Positions 17,810 through 28,017 of a stretch of DNA of 64,000 nt are shown in pieces. A model generated the notes under the pieces. That model did no database searches. It was not told the DNA's origin and was given only the letters and a program-made list of their open reading frames with translations. Every line of letters begins with the position of its first letter. Within the stretch, counting starts at the first letter, position 1. The stretch comes from Polynucleobacter sp. MWH-UH19D (GTDB lineage: Bacteria > Pseudomonadota > Gammaproteobacteria > Burkholderiales > Burkholderiaceae), in contig NZ_CP099571.1 in the NCBI RefSeq assembly GCF_040409795.1, positions 1,240,001 through 1,304,000 of the forward strand. Direction: 5' to 3'. The translations under genes were made by a program, and so were the position numbers.

Positions 17810-18433
17810 TTGAGCAACTTTATCTACCTAGCCTCACAAAGCCCTAGACGCCAAGAACTCTTAAAGCAGATTGGTGTGCGCTACGAAATGCTGCTTCCTC
17901 TTGCGGATGAAGATACAGAGAGTATTGAAATCCCATTAAATCAAGAAAAAGCGCGCGATTACGTTAGACGCGTCACTCTAGCAAAAGCTTCGTTTGCACT
18001 CGAGCGCTGGAGAAATAGAGGTCTACCCTGGGCGCCCATTCTCTGCGCAGATACCACGGTAAGCCTGCCCAATCATGCTGACGGGGAAATTCTTGGTAAA
18101 CCAGCTGACGCTAATGATGCTCGCAGAATTTTAAAAATGCTAAGCGGTAAAACTCATGAAGTCTTAACAGCTGTCACTCTCACCTGCAATCCAGAGAGCG
18201 CACCTCTCTGCGTAGTTCAAATATCAGAAGTCGAGTTCGCCCCCCTCTCTGCCGAACAGATTGAGTCATATATCGCGAGTAAGGAGCCTTTTGGTAAAGC
18301 TGGCGCCTACGGCATTCAAGGTAGCGCTGGTGCATTTATCTCCAGGATCAATGGGAGTTATAGCGGTATCATGGGACTTCCACTTTATGAGACTGCTCAA
18401 TTACTAGATCAAGCACGAATTACTTTTATATGA
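17810..18433 (+). CDS. Maf-type nucleoside triphosphate pyrophosphatase
   Basis: House-cleaning enzyme that hydrolyses modified or non-canonical nucleoside triphosphates. LASQSPRRQELLKQIGVRYE (near residue 6) is the Maf signature; CADTTVSL near 79 holds the catalytic aspartate and GKAGAYGIQGSAG is near 160. The start is TTG at 17810, four nt after the rlmH stop. Maf proteins fall in dTTP/UTP- and m7GTP-specific groups, which cannot be told apart safely here. The last codons overlap rng by 4 nt (ATGA). Confidence 0.9.
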   Translation: MSNFIYLASQSPRRQELLKQIGVRYEMLLPLADEDTESIEIPLNQEKARDYVRRVTLAKASFALERWRNRGLPWAPILCADTTVSLPNHADGEILGKPADANDARRILKMLSGKTHEVLTAVTLTCNPESAPLCVVQISEVEFAPLSAEQIESYIASKEPFGKAGAYGIQGSAGAFISRINGSYSGIMGLPLYETAQLLDQARITFI

Positions 18434-19893
18434 ATGAAGAAATTCTGATTAATATCACCCCGCAAGAAACGCGCGTTGCACTTATTCAGCAAGGTGCTGT
18501 TCAAGAATTGCAAATTGAGCGTACGCGTCAGCGAGGTATTGTTGGCAATATCTATCTGGCAAAGGTTGTCCGAGTGCTGCCCGGCATGCAATCTGCTTTT
18601 ATCGAAATTGGGCTTGAGCGCACTGCGTTTATGCACGTGGCAGACATTACTCAAAATAATCCACAAGCCCAAATCGAGAAACTATTGTTTGAAGGTCAAA
18701 CCTTACTAGTTCAAGTTCTTAAAGATCCACTCGGCACCAAGGGTGCACGATTAACTACCCAGTTGAGTATTGCTGGCCGTAATCTCGTTTACTTACCCCC
18801 TGCCGGTACCGATGTCGCTACCGAAAAATATATCGGCGTATCTCAGCGCATTGATCAACCAGAAGAACGTGAGGCAATCAAAGCGCGTCTAGCAGGCTTA
18901 ATGGCCGAAGATGAAAAAGGTGGAATCATTGTCCGCACTAGCGCTCAAGATGCTACTGATACCGAATTACAGCATGATATGCATTACCTAAGAACTACTT
19001 GGGAGAGTATTCGTGAAGCGATGAAACAAAAAGCAGCGCCTAGCTTGCTATACCAGGATCTAAGTCTTGCTGAACGTGTACTACGAGATGTTGCGGGTGA
19101 AGAAACCACACAAATTCGGGTCGACTCTGCCGAGAACTTCGAAAAGCTCAAGGGTTTTGCCAATCTATATATGCCTAACCTCCTGGGTAAGCTAACCCTA
19201 CATCGTGGTGAGCGCGCCCTTTTTGATTTATTTGATGTCGATGCCGAAATTAATAAAGCCCTGGGTCGCCGAGTAGATCTCAAATCTGGCGGCTATCTCA
19301 TGATTGATCAAACAGAATCAATGACTACGATCGATGTCAACACAGGCAGTTATGTAGGCGCTCGTAATCTTGATGACACCGTCTTTAAAACCAATCTAGA
19401 GGCTGCGCAAGCGATTGCCCGTCAATTGCGTTTACGTAATCTTGGTGGAATCATCATCATCGACTTTATTGACATGATCAGCAAAGATCATCAAGAAGCC
19501 GTTTTAAATGAGCTAAAACGCAATCTTGAACGAGATCATGCACGCACTTCGGTAAGCGACTTTTCCGCCTTAGGATTGGTGGAGATGACGCGTAAACGAA
19601 CCCGCGAATCACTAGCCCATATCACCTGTGAGCCCTGTCCTACGTGTATTGGTAAGGGTGAGATTAAAACTGCTCAAACTATTTGCTATGAAATTTTGCG
19701 AGAAATTGTGCGAGAGCATCGCCAATTTAATCCGCGTGAATTTAGAATTGTCGCCTCACCAGATGTGATTGATCTTTTCCTTGAAGAAGAAAATCAATTC
19801 TTAGCGCAGTTAGGTGACTTTATTGGCAAGCCCATCACCTTACAAGCTGAAGGTAGCTTTCGCCAAGAACAATACGATATTGTTCTCAGCTAG
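18430..19893 (+). CDS. rng: Ribonuclease G
   Basis: An RNase E/G-family endonuclease that trims the 5' end of 16S rRNA and degrades some messages. The 487 residues hold an N-terminal S1 domain (GIVGNIYLAKVVRVLPGMQSA, residues 36 on), the DNase I-like catalytic region with TTIDVNTGSYVGARNLDDTV and IIIIDFIDM (metal-binding aspartates), and the zinc-link CEPCPTC. It lacks the long C-terminal arm of RNase E, as expected for RNase G. It ends the purD-to-rng rightward block and converges with msbA 26 nt away. Confidence 0.93.
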   Translation: MNEEILINITPQETRVALIQQGAVQELQIERTRQRGIVGNIYLAKVVRVLPGMQSAFIEIGLERTAFMHVADITQNNPQAQIEKLLFEGQTLLVQVLKDPLGTKGARLTTQLSIAGRNLVYLPPAGTDVATEKYIGVSQRIDQPEEREAIKARLAGLMAEDEKGGIIVRTSAQDATDTELQHDMHYLRTTWESIREAMKQKAAPSLLYQDLSLAERVLRDVAGEETTQIRVDSAENFEKLKGFANLYMPNLLGKLTLHRGERALFDLFDVDAEINKALGRRVDLKSGGYLMIDQTESMTTIDVNTGSYVGARNLDDTVFKTNLEAAQAIARQLRLRNLGGIIIIDFIDMISKDHQEAVLNELKRNLERDHARTSVSDFSALGLVEMTRKRTRESLAHITCEPCPTCIGKGEIKTAQTICYEILREIVREHRQFNPREFRIVASPDVIDLFLEEENQFLAQLGDFIGKPITLQAEGSFRQEQYDIVLS

Positions 19894-19918
19894 TGCGGTA
19901 AAGCATTAGATAAAAAAT

Positions 19919-21682
19919 TTAAGCATTCGCAAACTGAATACGATGAAGGTTGGCGTATAGACCATCCTTTTTAATTAGTTCTTCGTGCGAGCCATTTTCT
20001 ACAATGTGGCCATGCTCAAGCACCACAATGCGATCGGCATGCTCAATGGTAGAGAGTCGATGGGCAATCACTAAAGTTGTTCTACCGGCCATTAAGCGTT
20101 CTAGGGCATCTTGCACTTGACGCTCTGACTCTGAGTCCAATGCAGAAGTTGCTTCATCTAATATCAAAATTGGCGCATTTTTATAGATTGCCCTGGCAAT
20201 CGCTAAACGCTGTCGCTGGCCGCCAGATAAGCGGTTACCGTTATCACCGACCAAGGAGTCAATTCCATCTGGAAGTTCACGAATCATTGCACTTAGATTT
20301 GCAGCCTCCAGAGCCTCCATAACGCGCCCACGATCAATACCCTTTTCATTGGTAACACCATAGGCTACGTTTGCCGCAATGGTGTCATTGAACAAAATCA
20401 CATCTTGACTGACAAATGCCAATTGCTTTCTGACATCGGCAAGTGCAATATTTTCCAGGGGCTGATCGTCCAAATAAATTTGCCCGCTAGTAGGCTTAAA
20501 GAATCGTGGCAATAAATTGACTAAGGTTGATTTGCCGCCGCCTGATGGCCCAACGAAAGCAACGATTTCACCTGGCTTGATATTTAAATTAATATTACTT
20601 AGAGCATCTTTACGGCCCTGCTCTTGCTGATAAGAAAAACCAACATTCTCAAATCGAATTGCACCTTTGGCCTTTTCCAAGGAATGCATATTAAGGCGGC
20701 GCTCTTCTGCTTCTTCAAAAGGTTGATCCATTAAACCAAAAATTATTTCGGCTGCAGTAAGACCGCGTTGTAATGGCTGATTGATATCCGCTAGATGCTT
20801 TAAAGGAGAAATCACCAACATCATCGCGGTAATAAAGGCTGCGAAACCACCAACAGTAGTGCCCTCGGTAGCTGACTGCATCAAGGCAATGACCAAAACT
20901 ATCGATAGGGCCATCGATGCTATTAATTGCGTAATGGGCTGGTTCAAACCTCCGGCAACTGCAGACTTCAGAGCAAATTGACGTAGACGCTCAGCCTTTT
21001 GCATAAAGCGATTCATTTCATACTCTTGCGCCCCATGAACCTTGACAATTTTGTAGCCCGCAGCAGACTCTTCTACGATATATGCTAACTCACTGGTTAA
21101 ATTTTGTTGCTCCCGGTTTAGCGATCGCAAGCGCCGATTAATCTTGCTCATGATGAAAGCAATAACGGGAAAAATAAATAAAACAACAAGAGTTAACTTC
21201 CAGTTCAGATAAATTAAATAACCCATTAAACCAATCACAGTTAATGAGTCGCGTACCAAACTAATTAACATGCCGCCCATAATCGACAGCACATTATTTA
21301 CTTCAAATACAACCGCATTAATTAAACTCGATGCAGAATTTTTCTGGAAAAATGCCGTACTAGCATTTAACAAGGTCTGAAACATCTGTTCACGAAGTTT
21401 TAAGAGAACCGCATTAATTACTCGCGTTAGCAAGTAATTTGATAAAAATTGTGCCAAGCTACGAACTAAAGCAAGACCCACTAAAAATACTGGCACCTGC
21501 CAAAGCTTGGTATTGAGCTGTCCAGTGAAACCGCGATCCAATAAAGGTTTCATGAGTGCCGGTATGGATGTCTCGGCTGCAGCGACGACTGCCATGGCCA
21601 ATAAAGAGCCAACAATCAAGCCAATATGCGGCTTCAAATAGGTAATTAAGCGATTTAGTGCGGTACGATCTTGAGCATTCAT
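19919..21682 (-). CDS. msbA: Lipid A export ABC transporter MsbA
   Basis: A half-transporter that flips lipid A-core across the inner membrane. Residues 1-330 hold six membrane helices; the ATPase domain has Walker [11 protein letters not shown], signature [15 protein letters not shown] and Walker [13 protein letters not shown], then the H-loop AHRLST. The ATG at 21682 gives 587 residues, the usual MsbA size; a longer frame to 21817 would run into the opposite gene and adds no MsbA-like sequence. The glycosyltransferase genes on the other side also serve lipopolysaccharide, so the two divergent units are functionally related. Confidence 0.93.
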   Translation of the reverse strand: MNAQDRTALNRLITYLKPHIGLIVGSLLAMAVVAAAETSIPALMKPLLDRGFTGQLNTKLWQVPVFLVGLALVRSLAQFLSNYLLTRVINAVLLKLREQMFQTLLNASTAFFQKNSASSLINAVVFEVNNVLSIMGGMLISLVRDSLTVIGLMGYLIYLNWKLTLVVLFIFPVIAFIMSKINRRLRSLNREQQNLTSELAYIVEESAAGYKIVKVHGAQEYEMNRFMQKAERLRQFALKSAVAGGLNQPITQLIASMALSIVLVIALMQSATEGTTVGGFAAFITAMMLVISPLKHLADINQPLQRGLTAAEIIFGLMDQPFEEAEERRLNMHSLEKAKGAIRFENVGFSYQQEQGRKDALSNINLNIKPGEIVAFVGPSGGGKSTLVNLLPRFFKPTSGQIYLDDQPLENIALADVRKQLAFVSQDVILFNDTIAANVAYGVTNEKGIDRGRVMEALEAANLSAMIRELPDGIDSLVGDNGNRLSGGQRQRLAIARAIYKNAPILILDEATSALDSESERQVQDALERLMAGRTTLVIAHRLSTIEHADRIVVLEHGHIVENGSHEELIKKDGLYANLHRIQFANA

Positions 21683-21692
21683 ATAATGAATT

Positions 21693-22454
21693 ATGCCCAC
21701 CTTATCCGTCATACTCATCACCCGCAACGAAGAAGCCAATTTAGAGGGCTGTCTGGCCTCCCTAGAGGGCATTGCCCAACAGATCGTCGTGGTTGATACC
21801 AATAGCGCTGATCGCACCCTTGAAATTGCTCAAAAATACGGTGCAACCATTGCCCAACCCCCTGATTGGCCTGGTTTTGGCCCCCAAAAAAACCGCGCCC
21901 TAGACCTAGCTACAGGCGATTGGGTTCTCTCTTTGGATGCGGATGAGCGTCTTACGCCCGCCCTAAGATCGGAAATTTTGACCGCCATCCACCATAGCGC
22001 CCATATAGATTGCTTCGCAATCCCTAGACTATCTTGGTATTGCGGACGATTTATGCGTCATTCAGGTTGGGCTCCAGATTATGTCGAGCGCTTATTTAAA
22101 CGTGGAAGCGCACGATTTTCTGATGATTTAGTGCATGAGAGGCTCATCCCGAATGGCCCAGTCGCCAAACTGGAAAACCCTATGCTGCATTACAGCTTTA
22201 TGAATTACTCCCAAGTATTGCAAAAGCTGGATCGCTATTCGACTGCCTCTGCTGAACAAGCATTTGCGAAGGGCAAAACCAGTAGCCCCCTAAAGGCAGT
22301 TTTGCATGGCATTTGGGCTTTTATCCGCACGTACTTCATTCGCGCAGGATTCTTGGATGGTAGCCAGGGATTTGCCCTGGCCATCTCTAATGGCCAGGGT
22401 ACCTACTACCGTTATATCAAGCTTTGGCACCTTAACCAGGAAGCCGAAAAATGA
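21693..22454 (+). CDS. Family 2 glycosyltransferase, lipopolysaccharide-core type (WaaE/KdtX-like)
   Basis: A GT-A fold transferase of 253 residues. The nucleotide-sugar site lies in [20 protein letters not shown] (residue 4 on), with VDTNSADRT and the metal-binding [10 protein letters not shown] near residue 90. Soluble or peripheral, no clear membrane helix. The sequence resembles the WaaE/KdtX group that adds a glucose to the inner core; its place opposite msbA and in front of two more core transferases agrees, but the sugar is not determinable. Its start is only 10 nt from the divergent msbA start. Confidence 0.85.
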   Translation: MPTLSVILITRNEEANLEGCLASLEGIAQQIVVVDTNSADRTLEIAQKYGATIAQPPDWPGFGPQKNRALDLATGDWVLSLDADERLTPALRSEILTAIHHSAHIDCFAIPRLSWYCGRFMRHSGWAPDYVERLFKRGSARFSDDLVHERLIPNGPVAKLENPMLHYSFMNYSQVLQKLDRYSTASAEQAFAKGKTSSPLKAVLHGIWAFIRTYFIRAGFLDGSQGFALAISNGQGTYYRYIKLWHLNQEAEK

Positions 22455-23230
22455 TTTCGATTTTGCTGGCCACCTACAACTGGCCACAAGCACTCAAGCT
22501 TTGCCTCGAATCTTTGGAGACTCAAACCGATCGAGATTTTGAAATCATCATCGCCGATGACGGGTCCACTGAAAGCACCAAGGAAGTCATCAATACATTT
22601 AAAGCACAATCAACTATTGCCATCACCCATCTATGGCAAGAAGATCAAGGTTTTCGTAAAACCAAAATTCTGAATCAAGCGATTGAGCATGCCAAAGGGG
22701 AGTATTTAGTATTCCTAGATGGCGACTGCATTACTCAACCAGACTTCGTGGCACAACATCGTGCGCTGTCGCAAAAGGGATTCTTAGTAACCGGCAGTCG
22801 CGTACTGCTGAATGAGCAATTAACCAAAGAACTCACCGCTTCAGGGAACTGGAGCTACAAACAATTTAGTTCACATCTTCTGCAATATCGCCTCGCTGGT
22901 CAAATCAATAAATACTGGCCTCTGAAAATTAAATTAGGCGATGGCCCTTGGCGCAACTACAAGAAATTTGTTTGGCGCCGCATCAAAGGTTGCAATATGG
23001 CCTGCTGGAAAGCTGATGCCCAGGCGATTGGTGGTTTTGATGAAACCATGACTGGCTGGGGTCATGAAGATGCTGATTTTGTATTTCGCCTTCAGCACAA
23101 CCATATCAAACGTAAGTCGGGCTCATGGGCAACAGAAGTACTTCACCTCTTCCACAAAATACACGATCAAAGTAATTCTGCCGAGAATGCTCGTCGAGTT
23201 CGTGAAAAAATTCTTGCAAAAGCCCTCTGA
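22451..23230 (+). CDS. Family 2 glycosyltransferase
   Basis: A 259-residue transferase. The N-terminal half has the GT2 motifs [20 protein letters not shown] and IIADDGSTEST, then FLDGDCITQPDFV near residue 92 (DxD-like). The C-terminal half has FDETMTGWGHEDADFVFRL, the acceptor-side galactosyltransferase-like module. It overlaps the preceding transferase by 4 nt (ATGA) and is followed by a heptosyltransferase-like gene after 11 nt. Together they probably extend the lipopolysaccharide core; the exact linkage is unknown. Confidence 0.85.
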   Translation: MISILLATYNWPQALKLCLESLETQTDRDFEIIIADDGSTESTKEVINTFKAQSTIAITHLWQEDQGFRKTKILNQAIEHAKGEYLVFLDGDCITQPDFVAQHRALSQKGFLVTGSRVLLNEQLTKELTASGNWSYKQFSSHLLQYRLAGQINKYWPLKIKLGDGPWRNYKKFVWRRIKGCNMACWKADAQAIGGFDETMTGWGHEDADFVFRLQHNHIKRKSGSWATEVLHLFHKIHDQSNSAENARRVREKILAKAL

Positions 23231-23241
23231 AGATAAATGCC

Positions 23242-24387
23242 ATGAAGTCTTTTTCAAACTTCAAACCTAAAAAAATCTTATTCATTGCCACACGGCAAAT
23301 TGGTGATGTGCTTGTCACCACTCCATTAATTAGCAAAGCCCGAGAACTTTGGCCTGATGCTGAGTTTCATTTTCTAGGTTACAAGGGCAAGATGGATATG
23401 CTTAAAGGCAATCCAGACATCGCCCAAACCATCGAGACCTCAGACCGCCCTGGTCTTACAGAATATCTCTCATTATTTAACCAACTCTTTCAGCGCTATG
23501 ATCTCGCCTTTGTTACCCAACCAAGCGATCGAGCCTACCTATACGGCCTAGTAGCAGCCTTTCGTAGAGTTGGTGTTCTAGGGGGACATCCACAAGGCAA
23601 ACATAGTCCTTCGGGCGATAAAGCACAGCAACAAAATGCTTGGAAGAAGTTTATTTCCATGCATACGGTTGACGTTGACTACTTCAACCAACACGTCATA
23701 ACTGAAAAATTACGATTGCTTGAGGCGTTTGTTGATGACCCATCCAAGCTATTTGCAAAACCAATTGATGTCACCCCGCCCATTGGTGAGGCGCTTACCC
23801 CTGTCATTGCCAGTCAGTTGACGCAATCTTATATTGTTTTACATCCCGGTCCGCTGACAGCCTATAAACGTTGGCCACTTTTATATTGGCAGACACTTAT
23901 TACTTACCTAGTACAACGCGGTCTTCAAGTAGTCCTTAGCGCATCTCCCGCAAAGCAAGACTTAGAGCTTAATCACGATATTCTGTCCCTACTCAGTGAT
24001 GATGTGCGTGCACAGGTTATTGATACTGCAGGAAAGCTCTCTATTCCACAAGCTGGGACCCTACTCCGAAATGCAATCCTGTATATCGGTGTTGATACTT
24101 CGATTACCCACTTAGCTGCAGCGTGCAATACCCCAACAATTACCCTATTTGGGGCTACGCCACCTACAAACTTTGGGCCATGGCCCAATGGCTTTATTGG
24201 CCAACAACCTTATCAATTACGCGCACGCTCTCAGACCGTTGGCAATATTACGATTTTGCAAGGCCCTGGAGAATGCGTCCCATGTCGCAAGGCGGGTTGC
24301 CTAGACCGCGCTGATAGCAATAGCGAATGCCTCGATCTACTAGAACCCAGTCAAATCATTGCCGCCGTAGAAAAAATCATTAATTAA
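23242..24387 (+). CDS. Family 9 glycosyltransferase (heptosyltransferase-like)
   Basis: A GT-B fold enzyme of 381 residues related to ADP-heptose:lipopolysaccharide heptosyltransferases. It opens ILFIATRQIGDVLVTTPLI (residue 12 on), the family's N-terminal loop, and has LHPGPLTAYKRWPLLYWQTL near 207 and GVDTSITHLAAACNTPTITLFGAT near 288-311 for ADP-sugar binding. The C-terminal cysteines (GPGECVPCRKAGCL) recur in the family. Third gene of the core-sugar set. Whether heptose or another sugar is moved cannot be decided. Confidence 0.87.
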   Translation: MKSFSNFKPKKILFIATRQIGDVLVTTPLISKARELWPDAEFHFLGYKGKMDMLKGNPDIAQTIETSDRPGLTEYLSLFNQLFQRYDLAFVTQPSDRAYLYGLVAAFRRVGVLGGHPQGKHSPSGDKAQQQNAWKKFISMHTVDVDYFNQHVITEKLRLLEAFVDDPSKLFAKPIDVTPPIGEALTPVIASQLTQSYIVLHPGPLTAYKRWPLLYWQTLITYLVQRGLQVVLSASPAKQDLELNHDILSLLSDDVRAQVIDTAGKLSIPQAGTLLRNAILYIGVDTSITHLAAACNTPTITLFGATPPTNFGPWPNGFIGQQPYQLRARSQTVGNITILQGPGECVPCRKAGCLDRADSNSECLDLLEPSQIIAAVEKIIN

Positions 24388-24399
24388 AGTCGCTAGACT

Positions 24400-27300
24400 T
24401 TAGTGATACTGAACCTGAACAGGGTCCTTCTGCTTAATGCCCAATAATTGGTTCAAGCTGTGTAAGCATGCGTCGTCTGGATAAATACGCATCTCTTCTG
24501 GAAACTGCACTAAGCAAGCACCACCACTAGTGGTTACTGCAGCTGTGAGCATCAAGCCCTTCACACCATCATTGGCATTAGTAGATGGATTTGAATTTCC
24601 TAATTTTGGATCACGCGCACGATTAGACATTAGGTATGGGCCAATCTGATTACGCAACATGCGAACATCAACCGCAGGATCAAGGTTGACATGAACATTA
24701 CGTGCAAATCGCATGCGTGCTCCGGTAATGTCCATCACCGCCTCAGAAACAATCCGCATACCACCCGAGAACTTATCAGGAGTCACATTTACCTTGGCGA
24801 TCAATAACTCATCTTCCTTCAGCCAGGATCGATTAGGTTCATAGACTTCGCTGTACAGCGTGATTTCTAGGGCAGTGGTTCCATCATCAATGGTTGCAAT
24901 CATCATACGACCCCGTTGTCCAGTCAGCATACGGGCAGAAGTAATAATGCCAGCAATTAATTGATCCTTACCTTCAGTAATTTTTGCCAATGGCTGACGA
25001 ATGAAGTGGGATGTCTCTTCGCGATAGGCATCAAACATATGGCCGGTAAGACAAAGTCCTAGAGCAGTTTTCTCTTCTTGCAGTCGCTTCTTTTCAGACC
25101 AAATGGGCTCACGCACTAATTCTGGGAGATGACGATGATCTTCGCCAGCCGCCTCAAACAAACTTACCTGATGAATCGACGCTTCAGCTTGCTCGGCCGC
25201 CTCAATCGCCCTTGCTAAAGAGGCCAACAAGGTTGAGCGAATGTCATATAGATTAGCGCCAGGAGGAACCTGATCGCGATACAGGCTATCGAATGCACCA
25301 GCGCGCATCAAAGCCTCTATCGCTCTGCGGTTTACTTGCCGACGATCTACGCGAGCACAAAAATCAAACAAGTCCTTGAATGGACCACCCGCTTCACGCG
25401 CTTTCACAATTACTTCAATTGCCGCCTCTCCAGTTCCCCTGACCGCCCCTAAACCATAACGAATATGACTAATCGGCGAGTCTGGTGCAGCATCTGGTGC
25501 TCGCAGCGGTGTGAACTCATATACCCCGGTATTAATATCAGGTGAGAACACACGAATTTGATTTGCCAAGCAATCGTCATACAAAATCTTCACCTTATCG
25601 GTGTCATCCATCGCGAGCGATAAGTTGGCTGCCATAAACTCAGCTGGGTAATACGCTTTTAGCCACGCTGTTTGATAGGCTAGTAATGCGTAAGCAGCGG
25701 CGTGAGATTTATTAAAGCCATAGCCCGCAAAACGCTCCATCAAGTCATAAATCTCATTAGCCTTAGATTCAGAGATACCACCTGCTTTTGCACCATCACT
25801 AAAGATCTTGCGATGTTGGGCCATTTCCTCTGGTTTTTTCTTACCCATTGCACGACGCAACATATCAGCGCCGCCCAGGGAGTAGCCGCCAATCATCTGA
25901 GCCATCTGCATCACCTGCTCTTGATAGACCATGATGCCGTAGGTTTCACGCAAAACCGGCTCAATACGCGGATCTGGATACTCTACTTTTTGACGGCCAT
26001 GCTTACGCTCAATGAAGTCCGGAATCAAGTCCATTGGGCCAGGACGATACAAAGCCACCAAAGCGATAATGTCCTCAAAGCGGTCAGGCTTAGCTTCACG
26101 AAGCATGCCTTGCATGCCGCGACTTTCCAACTGAAATACCGCGACGGTATTTGCTCTTTTTAAAACCTCAAATGCCTTCTCATCATCGAGCGGGATATCG
26201 CTAATACTCCAATCCTTGCGATCCGCATGCAATGCTTTAATCCAACGCTCAGCAGCCGCCAAGATGGTAAGTGTAGTTAAGCCCAAGAAATCGAATTTCA
26301 CCAGACCGATTGCTTCGACGTCATCCTTATCAAACTGACTAATAACAGAACTACTGTCTTGGTCTTTGGTTTCTTGGGTATAGAGCGGGCAGAAATCTGT
26401 CAAACGACCTGGTGCAATCAATACACCACCTGCATGCATACCCACGTTACGGGTCATGCCCTCTAATTGCTCTGCAAGAGACAGCAGTTGACGTACCTCA
26501 TCTTCATTTTTCTCGCGCTCAGCAAGCTGTTTTTCTTCCTTCTTTGCCATGTCAATCGTCATGTATTGACCAGGCTTATTCGGTACTAGCTTTGCAATAC
26601 CGTCAACAAAGTTATAGCCCTGCTCCAAAACTCGACCAACATCTCGAATCGCCGCGCGTGCTGCCATGGTTCCAAAGGTTGCAATCTGACTCACAGCGTC
26701 TTTGCCATACTTATCTTTGACATACTGAATGACGCGATCACGCCCATGCTGACAGAAGTCGATATCAAAGTCAGGCATCGATACCCGCTCAGGATTAAGG
26801 AAGCGCTCGAAGAGTAAGTTATAACGAAGCGGATCGAGGTCGGTAATGCCCAATGAGTAAGCCACCAAAGATCCTGCACCTGAACCACGTCCGGGTCCAA
26901 CTGGTACGCCATTATTTTTTGCCCAGTTAATGAAGTCCGCCACAATCAAGAAGTAGCCAGGGAATCCCATTTGAGAAATGGTCTTTACTTCAAATACAAG
27001 TCGCTCTCTATAGCGCGGCATTTCCTTTGCACGTTCCTCGGGATCGGGGAAATTGCGCTCCATATGACGCTCAAGGCCCTGCTCTGATTGCGCCAGTAAA
27101 TAGTCATCCAAGGTAATGCCCGGTGGCGTTGGAAAATCCGGCAAACGCGGTTGACCCAATACTAGAGATAAATTGCAGCGCTTAGCAATCTCTACGGAAT
27201 TCGCCAATGCCACCGGCAAATCTGCAAACCGCTTTTCCATCTCCTCTTGTGTCAAAAAATACTGCTCTTCATTAAATTTTTTCTGACGACGAGGGTTACC

Positions 27301-28014
27301 AAGCAACTCTCCTTCGGCAATACAAACTCGCGCCTCATGAGCAATGAAGTCGCTCTTTTGCATAAACTGCACGGGATGAGTAGCAACCACAGGCAAATCT
27401 AGTTGACTTGCCACATGACAAGCTAACTGCAAATGTCTTTCATCTTGAGGATGTCCACCACGTTGCACTTCAATATAAAACGCATCAGGAAATATTTTTT
27501 GGAAACGTTTAATTGCTTTTTTAGCCTGATCTTCTTGACCCACTAGCAATGCCGCACCTACTTCACCCATACGCGCACCTGAAAGCGCAATCAATCCATA
27601 AGCAAGGGTTCTCCTGGCGTCCTTATCTTCAGCATTTGCAGCGGGCTCATTAAACCAAGACAAATCAATTTCAGCGCGACCACGATTTTGGTTATCTAGA
27701 GATGCTCTAGATAAAAGCTGGCATAGATTTAAGTAGCCCGAATGGTTTTGCACCAGCAACAGAAGACGATGTGGCTGATCTGGATCTTGTGGATTACTCA
27801 CCCACACATCGGCACCCGCAATCGGCTTAATACCCCCAGAACGCGCAGCAGTATAGAAACGGACTAAACCAAACAAATTGCTGAGATCTGTAATAGCCAG
27901 AGCGCCCATCTCATCTTGAACTGCGGCAGCCACAGCATCGTCGATGCGCACCGTCCCATCCGTAATGGAAAACTCAGAATGGATGCGAAGATGTACAAAA
28001 CGGGGTGAAGCCAT
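24400..28014 (-). CDS. dnaE: DNA polymerase III subunit alpha
   Basis: The replicative polymerase, 1204 residues. The N-terminal PHP domain starts FVHLRIHSEFSITDGTV (residue 6 on). The C-family polymerase palm has the metal aspartates in SMPDFDIDFCQ near residue 415. The finger/beta-binding part and a C-terminal OB-fold (LIAGIITSARMLTGQRGRMM near residue 1023) follow. Length and order are those of DnaE1. Its start lies 3 nt from the divergent gluQRS start. Confidence 0.97.
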   Translation of the reverse strand: MASPRFVHLRIHSEFSITDGTVRIDDAVAAAVQDEMGALAITDLSNLFGLVRFYTAARSGGIKPIAGADVWVSNPQDPDQPHRLLLLVQNHSGYLNLCQLLSRASLDNQNRGRAEIDLSWFNEPAANAEDKDARRTLAYGLIALSGARMGEVGAALLVGQEDQAKKAIKRFQKIFPDAFYIEVQRGGHPQDERHLQLACHVASQLDLPVVATHPVQFMQKSDFIAHEARVCIAEGELLGNPRRQKKFNEEQYFLTQEEMEKRFADLPVALANSVEIAKRCNLSLVLGQPRLPDFPTPPGITLDDYLLAQSEQGLERHMERNFPDPEERAKEMPRYRERLVFEVKTISQMGFPGYFLIVADFINWAKNNGVPVGPGRGSGAGSLVAYSLGITDLDPLRYNLLFERFLNPERVSMPDFDIDFCQHGRDRVIQYVKDKYGKDAVSQIATFGTMAARAAIRDVGRVLEQGYNFVDGIAKLVPNKPGQYMTIDMAKKEEKQLAEREKNEDEVRQLLSLAEQLEGMTRNVGMHAGGVLIAPGRLTDFCPLYTQETKDQDSSSVISQFDKDDVEAIGLVKFDFLGLTTLTILAAAERWIKALHADRKDWSISDIPLDDEKAFEVLKRANTVAVFQLESRGMQGMLREAKPDRFEDIIALVALYRPGPMDLIPDFIERKHGRQKVEYPDPRIEPVLRETYGIMVYQEQVMQMAQMIGGYSLGGADMLRRAMGKKKPEEMAQHRKIFSDGAKAGGISESKANEIYDLMERFAGYGFNKSHAAAYALLAYQTAWLKAYYPAEFMAANLSLAMDDTDKVKILYDDCLANQIRVFSPDINTGVYEFTPLRAPDAAPDSPISHIRYGLGAVRGTGEAAIEVIVKAREAGGPFKDLFDFCARVDRRQVNRRAIEALMRAGAFDSLYRDQVPPGANLYDIRSTLLASLARAIEAAEQAEASIHQVSLFEAAGEDHRHLPELVREPIWSEKKRLQEEKTALGLCLTGHMFDAYREETSHFIRQPLAKITEGKDQLIAGIITSARMLTGQRGRMMIATIDDGTTALEITLYSEVYEPNRSWLKEDELLIAKVNVTPDKFSGGMRIVSEAVMDITGARMRFARNVHVNLDPAVDVRMLRNQIGPYLMSNRARDPKLGNSNPSTNANDGVKGLMLTAAVTTSGGACLVQFPEEMRIYPDDACLHSLNQLLGIKQKDPVQVQYH

Positions 28015-28017
28015 GAG

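Noticed and set aside
21683..21817. Extended start for msbA
   Set aside because: The extra 45 residues are translated from the opposite glycosyltransferase gene and do not look like MsbA.
25702..26163. 153-residue plus-strand frame inside dnaE
   Set aside because: It is a shadow of the intact dnaE coding strand, with no ribosome site or family match.
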